Positions 13,166 through 24,557 of a stretch of 64,000 bases of DNA are shown here, in pieces. Source of the DNA: Panopea generosa (Eukaryota; Mollusca; Bivalvia; Adapedonta; Hiatellidae); the NCBI GenBank assembly GCA_029582155.1, contig CM055901.1:6862874-6926873 (forward strand). Direction: 5' to 3'. The first letter of the stretch is position 1, and the number at the start of each line of letters is the position of its first letter. The notes under the pieces were generated by a model. The model made no database searches. It saw only the letters and a program-made list of their open reading frames with translations, and had not been told where the DNA came from. The position numbers were made by a program, and so were the translations under genes.

Positions 13166-16100
13166 GTGTTTCACCAGGAAGCCTGCTTTATAGATATAGT
13201 GTGTTTGTTTCACCAGGAAGCCTGTTTTATAGCTATAGTGTGTTTGTTCCATCAGGAAGTCTGCTTTATAGATATAGTGTGTTTGTTTCACCAGGAAGCC
13301 TGCTTTATAATCATATTGTGTTTGTTTCACCAGGAAGCCTGCTTTATAGATATAGTGTGTTTGATTCACAAGGAAGCCTGCTTAATAGATTTAGTGTGTT
13401 TGTTTCACCTGGAAGCCTGCTTTATAATCATAGTGTGTCTGTTTCACCAGGAAGCCTGCTTTATAATCAGTGTGTTTGTTTCACCAGGAAGCCTGCTTTA
13501 TAGATATAGTGTGTTTGTTTCACCAGGAAGCCTGCTTTATAGATATAGTGTGTTTGTTTCACCAGGAAGCCTGCTTTATAGATATAGTGTGTTTGTTTAA
13601 CCAGGAAGCCTGCTTTATAATTATAGTGTGTTTGTTTCACCAGGAAGCCTGCTTTATAGATATAGTGTGTTTGATTCACCAGGAAGCCTGCTTTATAGAT
13701 ATGGTGTGTTTGATTCACCAGGAAGCCTGTGTGTTTGTTTCACCAAGAAGCCTGCTTTATAGATATAGTGTGTTTGTTTCACCAGGAAGCCTGCTTTATA
13801 ATCATAGTGTGTTTGTTTCAACAGGAAGCCTGCTTTATACATATAGTGTGTTTGTTTCACCAGGAAGCCTGCTTTATAATTATAGTGTGTTTGTTTCACC
13901 AGGAAGCCTGCTTTATAATCATAGTGTGTTTGTTTCACAAGGACGCCTGCTTTAATTATAATGTGTTTATAATTATAGTGTGTTTGTTTCACCAGGAAGC
14001 CTGCTTTATAGATATGTTGAGTTTGTTTCACCAGGAAGCCTGCTTTATAGATATGTTGAGTTTGTTTCACCAGGAAGCCTGCTTTAATTATAATGTGTTT
14101 ATAATTATAGTTTGTTTGTTTCACCAGGTAGCCTGCTTTATAGATATAGTGTGTTTGTTTCACCAGGAAGCCTGCTTTATAAATATGTTGAGTTTGTTTC
14201 ACCAGGAAGCCTGCTTTATAGATATGTTGAGTTTGTTTCACCAGGAAGCCTGCTTTATTTATAATGTGTTTATAATTATAGTTTGTTTGTTTCACCAGGT
14301 AGCCTGCTTTATAGATATAGTGTGTTTGTTTCACCAGGAAGCCTGCTTTATAATCATAGTGTGTTTGTTTCACCAGGAAGCCTGCTTTATAGATATAGTG
14401 TGTTTGTTTCACCAGGAAGCCTGTTTTATAGATATAGTGTGTTTGTTTCACCAGGAAGCCTGCTTTATAATCATAGTGTGTTTGTTTCACCAGGAAGCCT
14501 GCTTTATAATCATAGTGTGTTTGTTTCACCAGGAAGCCTGCTTTATAGATATAGTGTGTTTGTTTCACCAGGAAGCCTGCTTTATAATCATAGTGTGTTT
14601 GTTTCACCATGAAGCTTGCTTTATAGATATAGTGTGTTTGTTTCACCAGGAAGCCTGCTTTATAATCATAGTGTGTTTGTTTCACCAGGAAGCCTGCTTT
14701 ATAATTATAGTGTGTTTGTTTCACCAGGAAGCCTGCTTTATAGATATAGTGTGTTTGATTCACCAGGAAGCCTGCTTTATAGATATGGTGTGTTTGATTC
14801 ACCAGGAAGCCTGTGTGTTTGTTTCACCAAGAAGCCTGCTTTATAGATATAGTGTGTTTGTTTCAGCAGGAAGCCTGCTTTATAATCATAGTGTGTTTGT
14901 TTCACCAGGAAGCCTGTTTTATAAATATAGTGTGTTTGTTTCACCAGGAAGCCTGCTTTATAATTATAGTGTGTTTGTTTCACCAGGAAGCCTGCTTTAT
15001 AATCATAGTGTGTTTGTTTCACCAGGACGCCTGCTTTAATTATAATGTGTTTATAATTATAGTTTGTTTGTTTCAACAGGTAGCCTGCTTTATAGATATA
15101 GTGTGTTTGTTTCACCAGGAAGCCTGCTTTATAATCATAGTGTGTTTGTTTCACCAGGAAGCCTGCTTTATAATCATAGTGTGTTTGTTTCACAAGGACG
15201 CCTGCTTTAATTATAATGTGTTTATAATTATAGTGTGTTTGTTTCACCAGGAAGCCTGCTTTATAGATATGTTGAGTTTGTTTCACCAGGAAGCCTGCTT
15301 TATAGATATGTTGAGTTTGTTTCACCAGGAAGCCTGCTTTAATTATAATGTGTTTATAATTATAGTTTGTTTGTTTCACCAGGTAGCCTGCTTTATAGAT
15401 ATAGTGTGTTTGTTTCACCAGGAAGCCTGCTTTATAAATATGTTGAGTTTGTTTCACCAGGAAGCCTGCTTTATAGATATGTTGAGTTTGTTTCACCAGG
15501 AAGCCTGCTTTATTTATAATGTGTTTATAATTATAGTTTGTTTGTTTCACCAGGTAGCCTGCTTTATAGATATAGTGTGTTTGTTTCACCAGGAAGCCTG
15601 CTTTATAATCATAGTGTGTTTGTTTCACCAGGAAGCCTGCTTTATAGATATAGTGTGTTTGTTTCACCAGGAAGCCTGTTTTATAGATATAGTGTGTTTG
15701 TTTCACCAGGAAGCCTGCTTTATAATCATAGTGTGTTTGTTTCACCAGGAAGCCTGCTTTATAATCATAGTGTGTTTGTTTCACCAGGAAGCCTGCTTTA
15801 TAGATATAGTGTGTTTGTTTCACCAGGAAGCCTGCTTTATAATCATAGTGTGTTTGTTTCACCATGAAGCTTGCTTTATAGATATAGTGTGTTTGTTTCA
15901 CCAGGAAGCCTGCTTTATAATCATAGTGTGTTTGTTTCACCAGGAAGCCTGCTTTATAATTATAGTGTGTTTGTTTCACCAGGAAGCCTGCTTTATAGAT
16001 ATAGTGTGTTTGATTCACCAGGAAGCCTGCTTTATAGATATGGTGTGTTTGATTCACCAGGAAGCCTGTGTGTTTGTTTCACCAAGAAGCCTGCTTTATA

Positions 16101-18935
16101 GATATAGTGTGTTTGTTTCAGCAGGAAGCCTGCTTTATAATCATAGTGTGTTTGTTTCACCAGGAAGCCTGTTTTATAAATATAGTGTGTTTGTTTCACC
16201 AGGAAGCCTGCTTTATAATTATAGTGTGTTTGTTTCACCAGGAAGCCTGCTTTATAATCATAGTGTGTTTGTTTCACCAGGACGCCTGCTTTAATTATAA
16301 TGTGTTTATAATTATAGTTTGTTTGTTTCAACAGGTAGCCTGCTTTATAGATATAGTGTGTTTGTTTCACCAGGAAGCCTGCTTTATAATCATAGTGTGT
16401 TTGTTTCACCAGGAAGCCTGCTTTATAGATATATAGTGTGTTTGTTTCACCAGGAATCCTGCTTTATAGATATAGTGTGTTTGTTTCACCAGGAAGCCTG
16501 CTTTATAATTATAGCGTGTTTGTTTCACCAGGAAGCTTGCTTTATAATTATAATGTATTGATAATTATAGTGTGTTTATTTCACCAGGAAGCCTGCTTTA
16601 TAGATACAGTGTGTTTGTTTCTCAAGGAAGCCTGCTTTATAATCATAGTGTGTTTGTTTCACCAGGAAGCCTGCTTTATAGATAAAGTGTGTTTGTTTCA
16701 CCAGGAAGCCTGCTTTATAATCATAGTGTGTTTGTTTCACCAACAAGCCTGCTTTATAGATATAGTGTGTTTGTTTCACCAGGAAGCCTGCTTTATAATT
16801 ATAGTGTGTTTGTTTCACCAGGAAGCCTGCTTTATAGATATGTTGAGTTTGTTTCAACAGGAAGCCTGGTTTATAATCATAGTTTGTTTGTTTCACCAGG
16901 AAGCCTGGTTTATAAGCATAGTGTGTTTGTTTCACCAGGAAGCCTGCTTTATAGATATAGTGTGTTTGTTTCACAAGGAAGCCTGCTTTATAATCATAGT
17001 GTGTTTGTTTCACCAGGAAGCCTGCTTTATAATTATAATGTGTTTATAATTATAGTGTGTTTGTTTCACCAGGAAGCCTGCTTTATAGATATAGTGTGTT
17101 TGTTTCACCAGGAAGCCTGCTTTATAATCATAGTGTGTTTGTTTCACCAAGAAGCCTGCTTTATAGATATAGTGTTTGTTTCACCAGGAAGCATGCTTTA
17201 TAGATATAGTGTGTTTGTTTCACCAGGAAGCCTGCTTTATAATCATAGTGTGTTTGTTTCACCAGGAAGCCTGCTTTATAATTATAGTGTGTTTGTTTCA
17301 CCAGGAAGCCTGCTTTATAATTATAATGTGTTTATAATTATAGTGTGTTTGTTTCACCAGGAAGCCTGCTTTATAGATATAGTGTGTTTGTTTCACCAGG
17401 AAGCCTGCTTTATAATCATAGTGTGTTTGTTTCACCAGGAAGCCTGCTTTATAGATATAGTGTGTTTGATTCACCAGGAAGCCTGCTTTATAATCATAGT
17501 GTGTTTGTTTCACCAGGAAGTCTGCTTTATAGATAAAGTGTGTTTGTTTCACAAGGAAGTCTGCTTTATAAATATAGTGTGTTTGTATCACCAGGAAGCC
17601 TGCTTTATAATCATAGTGTGTTTGTTTCACCAGGAAGTCTGCTTTATAGATATAGTGTGTTTGATTCACCAGGAAGCCTGCTTTATAATCATTGTGTGTT
17701 TGTTTCACCAGGAAGTCTGCTTTATAATTATAGTGTGTTTGTTTCACAAGGAAGCCTGTTTTATAGATATAGTGTGTTTGTTTCACAAGAAACCTGCTTT
17801 ATCGATATAGTGTGTTTGTTTCACCAGGAAGCCTGCTTTATAGATATAGTGTGTTTGTATCACCAGGAAGCCTGATTTATAATTATAGTGTGTTTGTTTC
17901 ACCAGGAAGCCTGCTTTATAGATATAGTGTGTTTGTTTCACCAGGAAGCCTGCTTTATAATTATAGTGTGTTCGTTTCACCAGGAAGCCTGCTTTATAAT
18001 TATATTGTGTTTGTTTCACCAGGAAGCCTGCTTTATAGATATAGTGTGTTTATTTTACAAGGAAGCCTGCTTTATAATCATAGTGTGTTTGTTTCACCAG
18101 GAAGCCTGTTTTATAGATATAGTGTGTTTGATTCACCAGGAAGCCTGCTTTATAATCATAGTGTGTTTGTTTCACCAGGAAGTCTGCTTTATAGATATAG
18201 TGTGTTTGTTTCACAAGGAAGTCTGCTTTATAAATATAGTGTGTTTGTTTCACCATGAAGCCTGCTTCATAATCATAGTGTGTTTGTTTCACCAGGAAGC
18301 CTGCTTTATAGATATAGTGTGTTTGATTCACCAGGAAGCCTGCTTTATAGATAGAGTGTGTTTGTTTCACCAGGAAGCCTGCTTTATAACTATAGTGTTT
18401 TTGTTTCACCAGGAAGCCTGCTTTATAATCATAGTGTGTTTGATTCACCAGGAAGCCTGCTTTATAAATATAGTGTGTTTGTTTCACCAGGAAGCCTGCT
18501 TTATAGATATAGTGTGTTTGATTCACCAGGAAACCTGTGTGTTTGTTTCATCAGGAAGCCTGCTTTATAGATATAGTGTGTTTGTTTCACCAGGAAGCCT
18601 GCTTTATAATTATAGTGTGTTTGTTTCACCAGGAAGCCTGTTTTATAGATACAGTGTGTTTGTTTCACAAGGAAGCCTGCTTTATAGATATAGTGTGTTT
18701 GTTTCACCAGGAAACCTGCTTTATAGATAAAGTGTGTTTGTTTCACCAGGAAGCCTGCTTTATAATTATAGTATGTTTGTTTCACAAGGAAGCCTGCTTT
18801 ATATATATAGTGTGTTTGTTTCACCAGGAAGCCTGCTTTATAGATATAGTGTGTTTGTTTCACCAGGAATCCTGCTTTATAATTATAGTGTGTTTGTTTC
18901 ACCAGGAAGCCTGCTTTATAATTGTAGTGTGTTTG
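13166..18935. repeat. 39-bp minisatellite, 5.8 kb
   Basis: About 147 copies of a 39-bp unit with core GTTTCACCAGGAAGCCTG followed by a variable segment (TAGATATAGTG, TAATCATAGTG, TAATTATAGTG or TAGATATGTTGAG). Some copies carry an extra AT-rich stretch (TAATGTGTTTATAATTATAG). A deleted copy reading CCTGTGTGTTTG recurs at about 13,727, 14,811, 16,066 and 18,535. Thirteen codons fit the unit exactly, so several frames on both strands stay open for hundreds of codons (13-residue periods such as FHQEACFIDIVCL on plus). No sign favours one frame, so I treat this as non-coding. It lies directly upstream of the claudin-like start exon, probably in its 5' intron. Confidence 0.96.
13880..16427. repeat. 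1,255-bp tandem duplication inside the 39-bp array
   Basis: The block from about 13,880 to 15,172 is repeated almost exactly at an offset of 1,255 bases, to about 16,427. The order of all unit variants, the truncated CCTGTGTGTTTG copy (14,811 and 16,066) and long stretches of translation are shared. A 171-bp piece makes the spacing between truncated copies 1,255 in one interval and about 1,084 in the preceding one (13,727 to 14,811). This is either a recent duplication or an assembly artefact. Confidence 0.85.
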
Positions 18936-21478
18936 TACGTCGGTACTGAGGAGTCGGTTTACAGTGTAACTAAAAACCCAAACTGCTGAATACATTAACA
19001 CGCCGGAAATTGTAATTTAAAAGGAAACCTGAAGACAAGAATCGGTTAAACGGCTGGTGATGCACTTGCAGTCTTAAATGATGTTGCATCCCAACGTGAC
19101 ACACTATTTCAACATGCCTCAGTATATATAGTAACGTCTTCGTAAATCGTGCATTACCTTGTCATCTGATTTCACACACACGCACGCACACACGCACGCA
19201 CGCACGCACGCACGCACACACAAACACACACATACATATATCTATAAACGTCAACAAAAGCATTTTGATTTGAAATCTGATTGCTTGGCGAATACGCGGG
19301 TATTTTAAATACAGTCGTACCTAAAGAAAATGGTTTCCAGTAAACATTATTAGAATAGTGCGTACATTGGCTATATTAACAAGAAGTCAAAAGTAAATAA
19401 AAACATATTTCAAATCATGAGGCAAAGGCATATTAATAAGCCCTGGATATTAGAAAAGCAATTAGTTTGACATTCCAAGTGTTTACCTTTCCAGGAAGAA
19501 AGTATACCATCGGAAATGGCTAAATTCACCATTCAATGAGCGATTCCGCTTGTTTAACGGAAACACTGAAATAGAAAGAAAGAGAAAGCGTGATCGTTAG
19601 AGTCAACTTATCAAGCGTTACTCGTTATATTTGCTATTACAAAAATGCAGAGTTTTATTAATTATCACATATAGTAGCATTCGATGAAAATGCACAATTA
19701 AATATAGGTTTATTTATATATAGTAAACTTCAACCAATCGTTAAACCATTAAGTTACTAAAACAATGAAAACTTACAGTTAACACAGACTCAAGGGAGAA
19801 ATGTATAAATATACCGAAATAACAGTTCATAAGCATAAATATTATAAGCCATAAACACATACAATGTATATTTCATTTTAAAACATCACAAAAATGTAGT
19901 TATGTTGACGAAGTTGCAGTATTGAGGCTCATGTTTATAAACAGACTTAATAAAACAGAGTCTGCTGATTTTTGTTACTTTTTTAAATTGCGTTTTGTGC
20001 TTCCAAGGGTATTTTTGTCAGATAATATCATAATAAATGGGTCAAAATAATTCCACCTTAACTGTAACAACCCCTCTCCCCCACCCCTTAAAAAACAACA
20101 ACAAAAAATATGAGTATATTTGCATTTGCATTTTACAAAACTATTATCTTTTATTTGCAAATACTGTAAATATGTCGACCATTCTCCGTGGCCCGCTCGT
20201 GCTTGTGTTTGTTTTGTGATTTCATTTATGTACCGCCCCTTGATCTATTACAAGGCCGAACAATATTATAAAATAATGGACCAATATGAGTATGATGTAA
20301 GTTTACCATGAAAGGAGTTTTTGTTGAATATTTGCATTAGGACGGAGTAAAGGAAAATGAAACCACCCCGTACATTTATAACCACATCTTTCCCAGCTCC
20401 AACTATAGAATTCATTTTGTGACAACACTGTAAATATATATAGTGTTGTCAATGGTGATGAAACACGTTCCCGATCCTATTCATATATTTTTTTTTCTCT
20501 GATAATTTCTCTTATTAAGATATACAAACGTATAACAATGCATGCGGCAGAACATCAATAGCAAATATTAATTATTTGAGATCGGCATCATTCCAGGAAC
20601 CTTCGTTACTCCTGCAGAAAAGAAAGATCCAATAATCCGAGAGTACAAACCATGGCTCTACTCATTAAAAAGCAATTTACATGCAATAACAGATGAAGAG
20701 GGTTGCAAAAAAGTTACGATCAAGAGTTCAACCAGTTCAATAAAACGTTCTTGGGAATGTTGCTATACTCGTTAAATAAGCGCATATATGGCAATATTAA
20801 AAGTAAATAGTTCCAAATATGTGTGTAGGTTTTTATATAATATTTCAGAACATGGCAATAATCAAAAGTTGAAGTAAAATTATACATTAAAAAGTTCACC
20901 ATGTGAAGTGTTTATAAACTATTGCTCATTGGTCAATTTAATATATTAAATATAAACGTAGTCCTTTAATAATGTGTGGAGGATGTCGAAAATCAGAAGA
21001 GATGCCCTGCGTATAAATTGGCTGTTATTAGCACTACATTAAACAAATTCGATTTTCGTGCCATGTGCTTGGTGTATAATGGTTACACGTAAAGTATACA
21101 CATCAAGTTTCCAGTTTGATTTTTGGGCTCTTTTGTAAGAGATTTTATGTATGTAATTAGAGACTACCTACAAATCTAGTATTTAATTGTATATGTGTTT
21201 TATTTACGTTACATGATAATTTTCTCGTGTTGAAAGGCTTTGTGTTTTAGCAGTTCGTTCTTTAAATGAGTTTACGTCAAGCAATTCCAAAGTATTACAC
21301 TGAGATAGATTAGACGACAAGATGTTTTACAAGAAGTATTCGGCACATTACTTAAGCCAGTACTAGTTACAGACCGCCATATTCATATGTTACAAAATCG
21401 TTAAGGATGTCAGTCAAAATTAGTTTTTTTTTCTTACAACAATATATTTCTAATTCTTATTTCCTAACATACATCACC
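18936..21478. other. Unique AT-rich stretch, no gene seen
   Basis: Apart from a CA/GCAC-rich microsatellite at 19,173-19,234 I see no repeats, no domain-bearing frame and no convincing exon. If the claudin-like gene has a 5' noncoding exon it could lie here. A donor-like GTAAGT on the minus strand near 19,771 is one weak candidate. Confidence 0.4.
19173..19234. repeat. (CA)n/(CGCA)n microsatellite
   Basis: Mixed CACA and GCAC tetranucleotide run, about 60 bp. Confidence 0.95.
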
Positions 21479-21774
21479 GCAGTGTGGTCTGGTGGTAGAG
21501 CATCCGCCTCGCATGCGGAAAGTCACGGGTTCGATCCCGGTCGGGTCATACCAAAGACTCTAAAGATGGTACTAAAAGCTTCCTCGCTTGACGCTCAGTA
21601 TTTAGAGGAAAGTCTAAGTCTGGTCGGCCCGGTGTCAGTATAATGTGACTGAGTGGGGTATCATACCATGTGTCTGCGGCATGATACTCCAGTGTGACAG
21701 CGCTCAGAATAATGTCTCAAGAAGATGACTGAAAATTTGTTGAAAGCGACGCTAAACACCATACAACAACAACC
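21479..21774 (+). mobile_element. tRNA-derived SINE (about 296 bp)
   Basis: The 5' part resembles a tRNA. An A-box-like TGGTCTGGTGGTAGAGCAT is followed by an anticodon-arm-like CCGCCTCGCATGCGG and a B box GGGTTCGATCCCGG. Then comes a roughly 200-bp tRNA-unrelated body (TCGGCCCGGTGTCAGTATAA, CAGTGTGACAGCGCTCAG) and a 3' end AAAGCGACGCTAAACACC with an ACAACAAC tail. The same family occurs twice more at 46.6-47.2 kb, which fixes its boundaries. It is non-autonomous and presumably mobilised by a LINE. No clear target duplication was found for this copy. Confidence 0.88.
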
Positions 21775-22570
21775 TTACATGTACCGGGATGACACTCGTA
21801 GAACATGATTGCAATACACCTCAGTATGAATGATTAAATCACGCCCTATAGTATTTGTTGTCTTGATATTTTATACATCTGACAGGATTAAAGTCGAGTC
21901 GTACCGCCAATATCTGCATTAAGAACTCTCTAAGGTTTATTTTAGTCCCTCGGTGCAGGATGCTTTATGCACTCGCCGTAATATCGAAGTTATTAAAACA
22001 TAATTAAACCGGGAGATGAGATACTCGTGAGCATTAACTGCTGTAACCGGTTATGTGAATTATGTTTCATTAATTGTGATAAACGACGTAGTTATTATTT
22101 ATTTAAACGTCACAACCTAGCGGATTGTAACTAGAGGTATCCTACAATTACAGTTGATCTGCAATACACGTATTACACAACAGTTAATTTTACACTGTTC
22201 TACATTAAAGAGTCATGTGCTTCTGAAACACTGGCTACATTAACAATAGTTCTTATAGAGTCTTGTTCTCATAAATAGTCCTATGTCAGTCCAATTATGC
22301 AAAAAAAAACCATTGGATTGACATGGTTGCTTTTTCACAATTTCGATAGTTTGATAACACACTTCATTTTTTGACAATTTTGCCCATTCGTTGCATTGTA
22401 TTACTATGCATCTTTAAACTGTTATAGTTTAACGGTACCCAATGTCATCCAAACTTGGCAGAAATCATGAAAATGTTCCAATGTTCGCATATTCATAAAG
22501 AAATATGACAATTTTATGTATTTTCAACAAAAATAATGCCCAATCGCTTTACACAGCTCTAATTACATGG
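21775..22570. other. Unique stretch, no feature seen
   Basis: No gene or repeat recognised between the SINE and the dispersed repeat that follows. Confidence 0.4.
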
Positions 22571-23030
22571 GTGTAAATATCTTACTACCGTCATATAAGG
22601 GAGGTAATCGTTAAGTGAGACCTACAGCGTACAATAAAGTCATGAAGATAGTTAGTCTATTCGAAGACCCTGTCAGAGGTGTTCATTTTGGGCAACTTCA
22701 TATAGGCGCAGGCCCACCATTGATTTTTGTTCTTTATGCTATAGTAAATAAAAAAAAAGGCTGCATGCTTGTCATTCATAGAGACCAAAATGAGAGACTT
22801 ACATTTTATTGTTGGTTAATCTCAGCACTACTAAAATATGATGCGAAAATTAGGGGCCATGTGTCATCCAAGAGATTTGTTTTCTGTTCAATGTGTACAC
22901 TGTTGATAAAGTGAAAGTAGACTTCCGAAATCATGTATATATACCCCAATTTCCAAGCATTAATGTTTTTTTCTAAAAAAAATAATTCAAAATTTAGACA
23001 TGACATTGATTTCATAATGTTCAAACTACA
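22571..23030 (+). mobile_element. Dispersed repeat, longer copy of the one at 60.3 kb
   Basis: Shares blocks in the same order and orientation with 60,295-60,465. These are CCACCATTGATTTTTGTTCT (22,715), ACTGTTGATAAAGTGAAA and AGACTTCCGAAATCATGTAT (22,900-22,935). The 60-kb copy lacks about 110 bp of the middle. The 100-codon frame here has no recognised domain and looks accidental. It is probably a non-autonomous element of unknown class; I could not find terminal repeats. Confidence 0.6.
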
Positions 23031-24325
23031 CCATTAGTGCAATTCAATTAGGAAAATGAGCATTAAAATAAGGAAATACATTTTTAATGAAGAAGTAACA
23101 AGGAGTATTTATAATCGCCGTTTTGCGGAAGCATGTCCTGTTTCCAATGGTTGTGCTATACCTATACCGATATAAATATGTTATGTGGGTACACTGAGAT
23201 AAACTCGGAAACAACGTTATGTGTGAATATTTATAAGTGTTTTTCGGATTTAAACAGAAAACAAATATAACGGTATTTATTAAATTAACAACTGTCGACT
23301 AAACATTTTCTTTAATGTAATTGTTCTGGCCGAAACCTTGGGTAGATCTATGTAAATTTCAACACCATTTTTCAAACCTTTAATATAAGATTGTTTCCTT
23401 CGAACTTTATCTCTTGCAATTTGTTATTCAACTAAAGAATGCATGTTGACCTTTTTTTTTAAAAAATCCGAAGGACAGGACAGTAAACTAGCGCAGTAAT
23501 CACAAGATTGGATGGGCGTTTTGATAGACTCAGTAAAGTATGTATCTGATATCTCTTCTCCTCCCCAAATAGTGCCAAAATAACGTCACCAGAGACTGGT
23601 TGGAATAGTAGTTGGGTCAATATTTGACGTATATAATTTCTCGAAATTGTTTGTTGACATGAAACAAACTGGAATTATATCGTTTTTTAATGTTACTATC
23701 GTATCGACAGAATCGGTCTAAAAGATGTTCTGTAGTTTTATATACATTGGAGAATTACAAAATTCCGTCTTATGTTATACAGAACTGAACATGCACAAAA
23801 GCATAGTTCTAGACTGAACCTCAACGCTTTAATGAACGAAGCTTGGTCAGACACTAACAGTCTGAATGTTCATACGTCATAGTGGTCCGCTCATTCGCTT
23901 TATCATTTACCAGACGACGACATTCATGTAGTGGTGTTATATTAAGCCACGTGGTGGTGTTATATTTAGCCATGTAGTGGTGTTATATTTAGCCACGTGG
24001 TGGTGTTATATTTAGTTATTAGGATGTTCAGAAAGACAATAGCAACTAAACTTAAATTACAACGGATCTTATTAGAGACAGCCATCATCTTAAAAACAAA
24101 CAGATGTTGCCACTAACGTGGTCATATCCCCCGCCACCTCGTTAAACCTTAGAGGCATTTCCAGAGAAGTCGATTTAAATTATGCAAAATGCAAATGTCA
24201 CCGAGCACAGAAATCAAATGTAAATGCCGCAAACTGAAATACGTAGCCAACTGACACATTGTCTTGTCCCAGTGAGCACTGGTGTGATGTTCTAAATCGA
24301 ACTATAAATGTGTAAGTTATAACCT
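23031..24325. other. Unique stretch with one short 23-bp repeat
   Basis: No gene supported. The only structure is the four-copy repeat at 23,925-24,016. Confidence 0.4.
23925..24016. repeat. 23-bp tandem repeat, four copies
   Basis: Four copies of a 23-bp unit containing GTGGTGGTGTTATATTTA and GCCACGT or GCCATGT, 92 bp in total. Confidence 0.9.
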
Positions 24326-24557
24326 TTAAAACAAAATAAAAACTTTCTTTGACGAACAGACCCAATTCATTCGCATGACATATCGTCTTGGGCTGGTAAG
24401 TATTTGTGTCAATTTATTAAAAAATCCAATCACAACTAAACAAGATACGGTCCGGACAGCAGTGGACGGACGGACGGAGCTGTGACCTTGACCTTTGAAG
24501 AACAGACCCAAGTCATTCGCTTGACACATCAGCTTCCGTGGCTTAGTGGTTAAGGCG
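24326..24557 (+). mobile_element. Degraded dispersed repeat ending in a tRNA-like A box
   Basis: Contains GGACGGACGGACGGA and GTGACCTTGACCTTTGA, words I associate with a common molluscan dispersed repeat. It also contains an imperfect 40-bp direct repeat (24,352-24,391 and 24,496-24,535, with the word GAACAGACCCAA). It ends with GTGGCTTAGTGGTTAAGGCG at 24,538-24,557, which matches the 5' half of a tRNA-Ser/Leu-type gene including the A box. The rest of the tRNA-like sequence is missing: the 10-bp array starts at the next base. Confidence 0.5.

Noticed and set aside
13693-16294. Open frames of 369-493 codons on both strands in the 39-bp array
   Set aside because: The unit is exactly thirteen codons long without stops, so several frames on both strands are open together. 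The open frames start and end where units are irregular, and there are no splice or promoter signals tied to one frame.
21479-21560. Functional tRNA gene
   Set aside because: A and B boxes are present, but the acceptor stem does not pair and the sequence continues into a SINE body found in two other copies.
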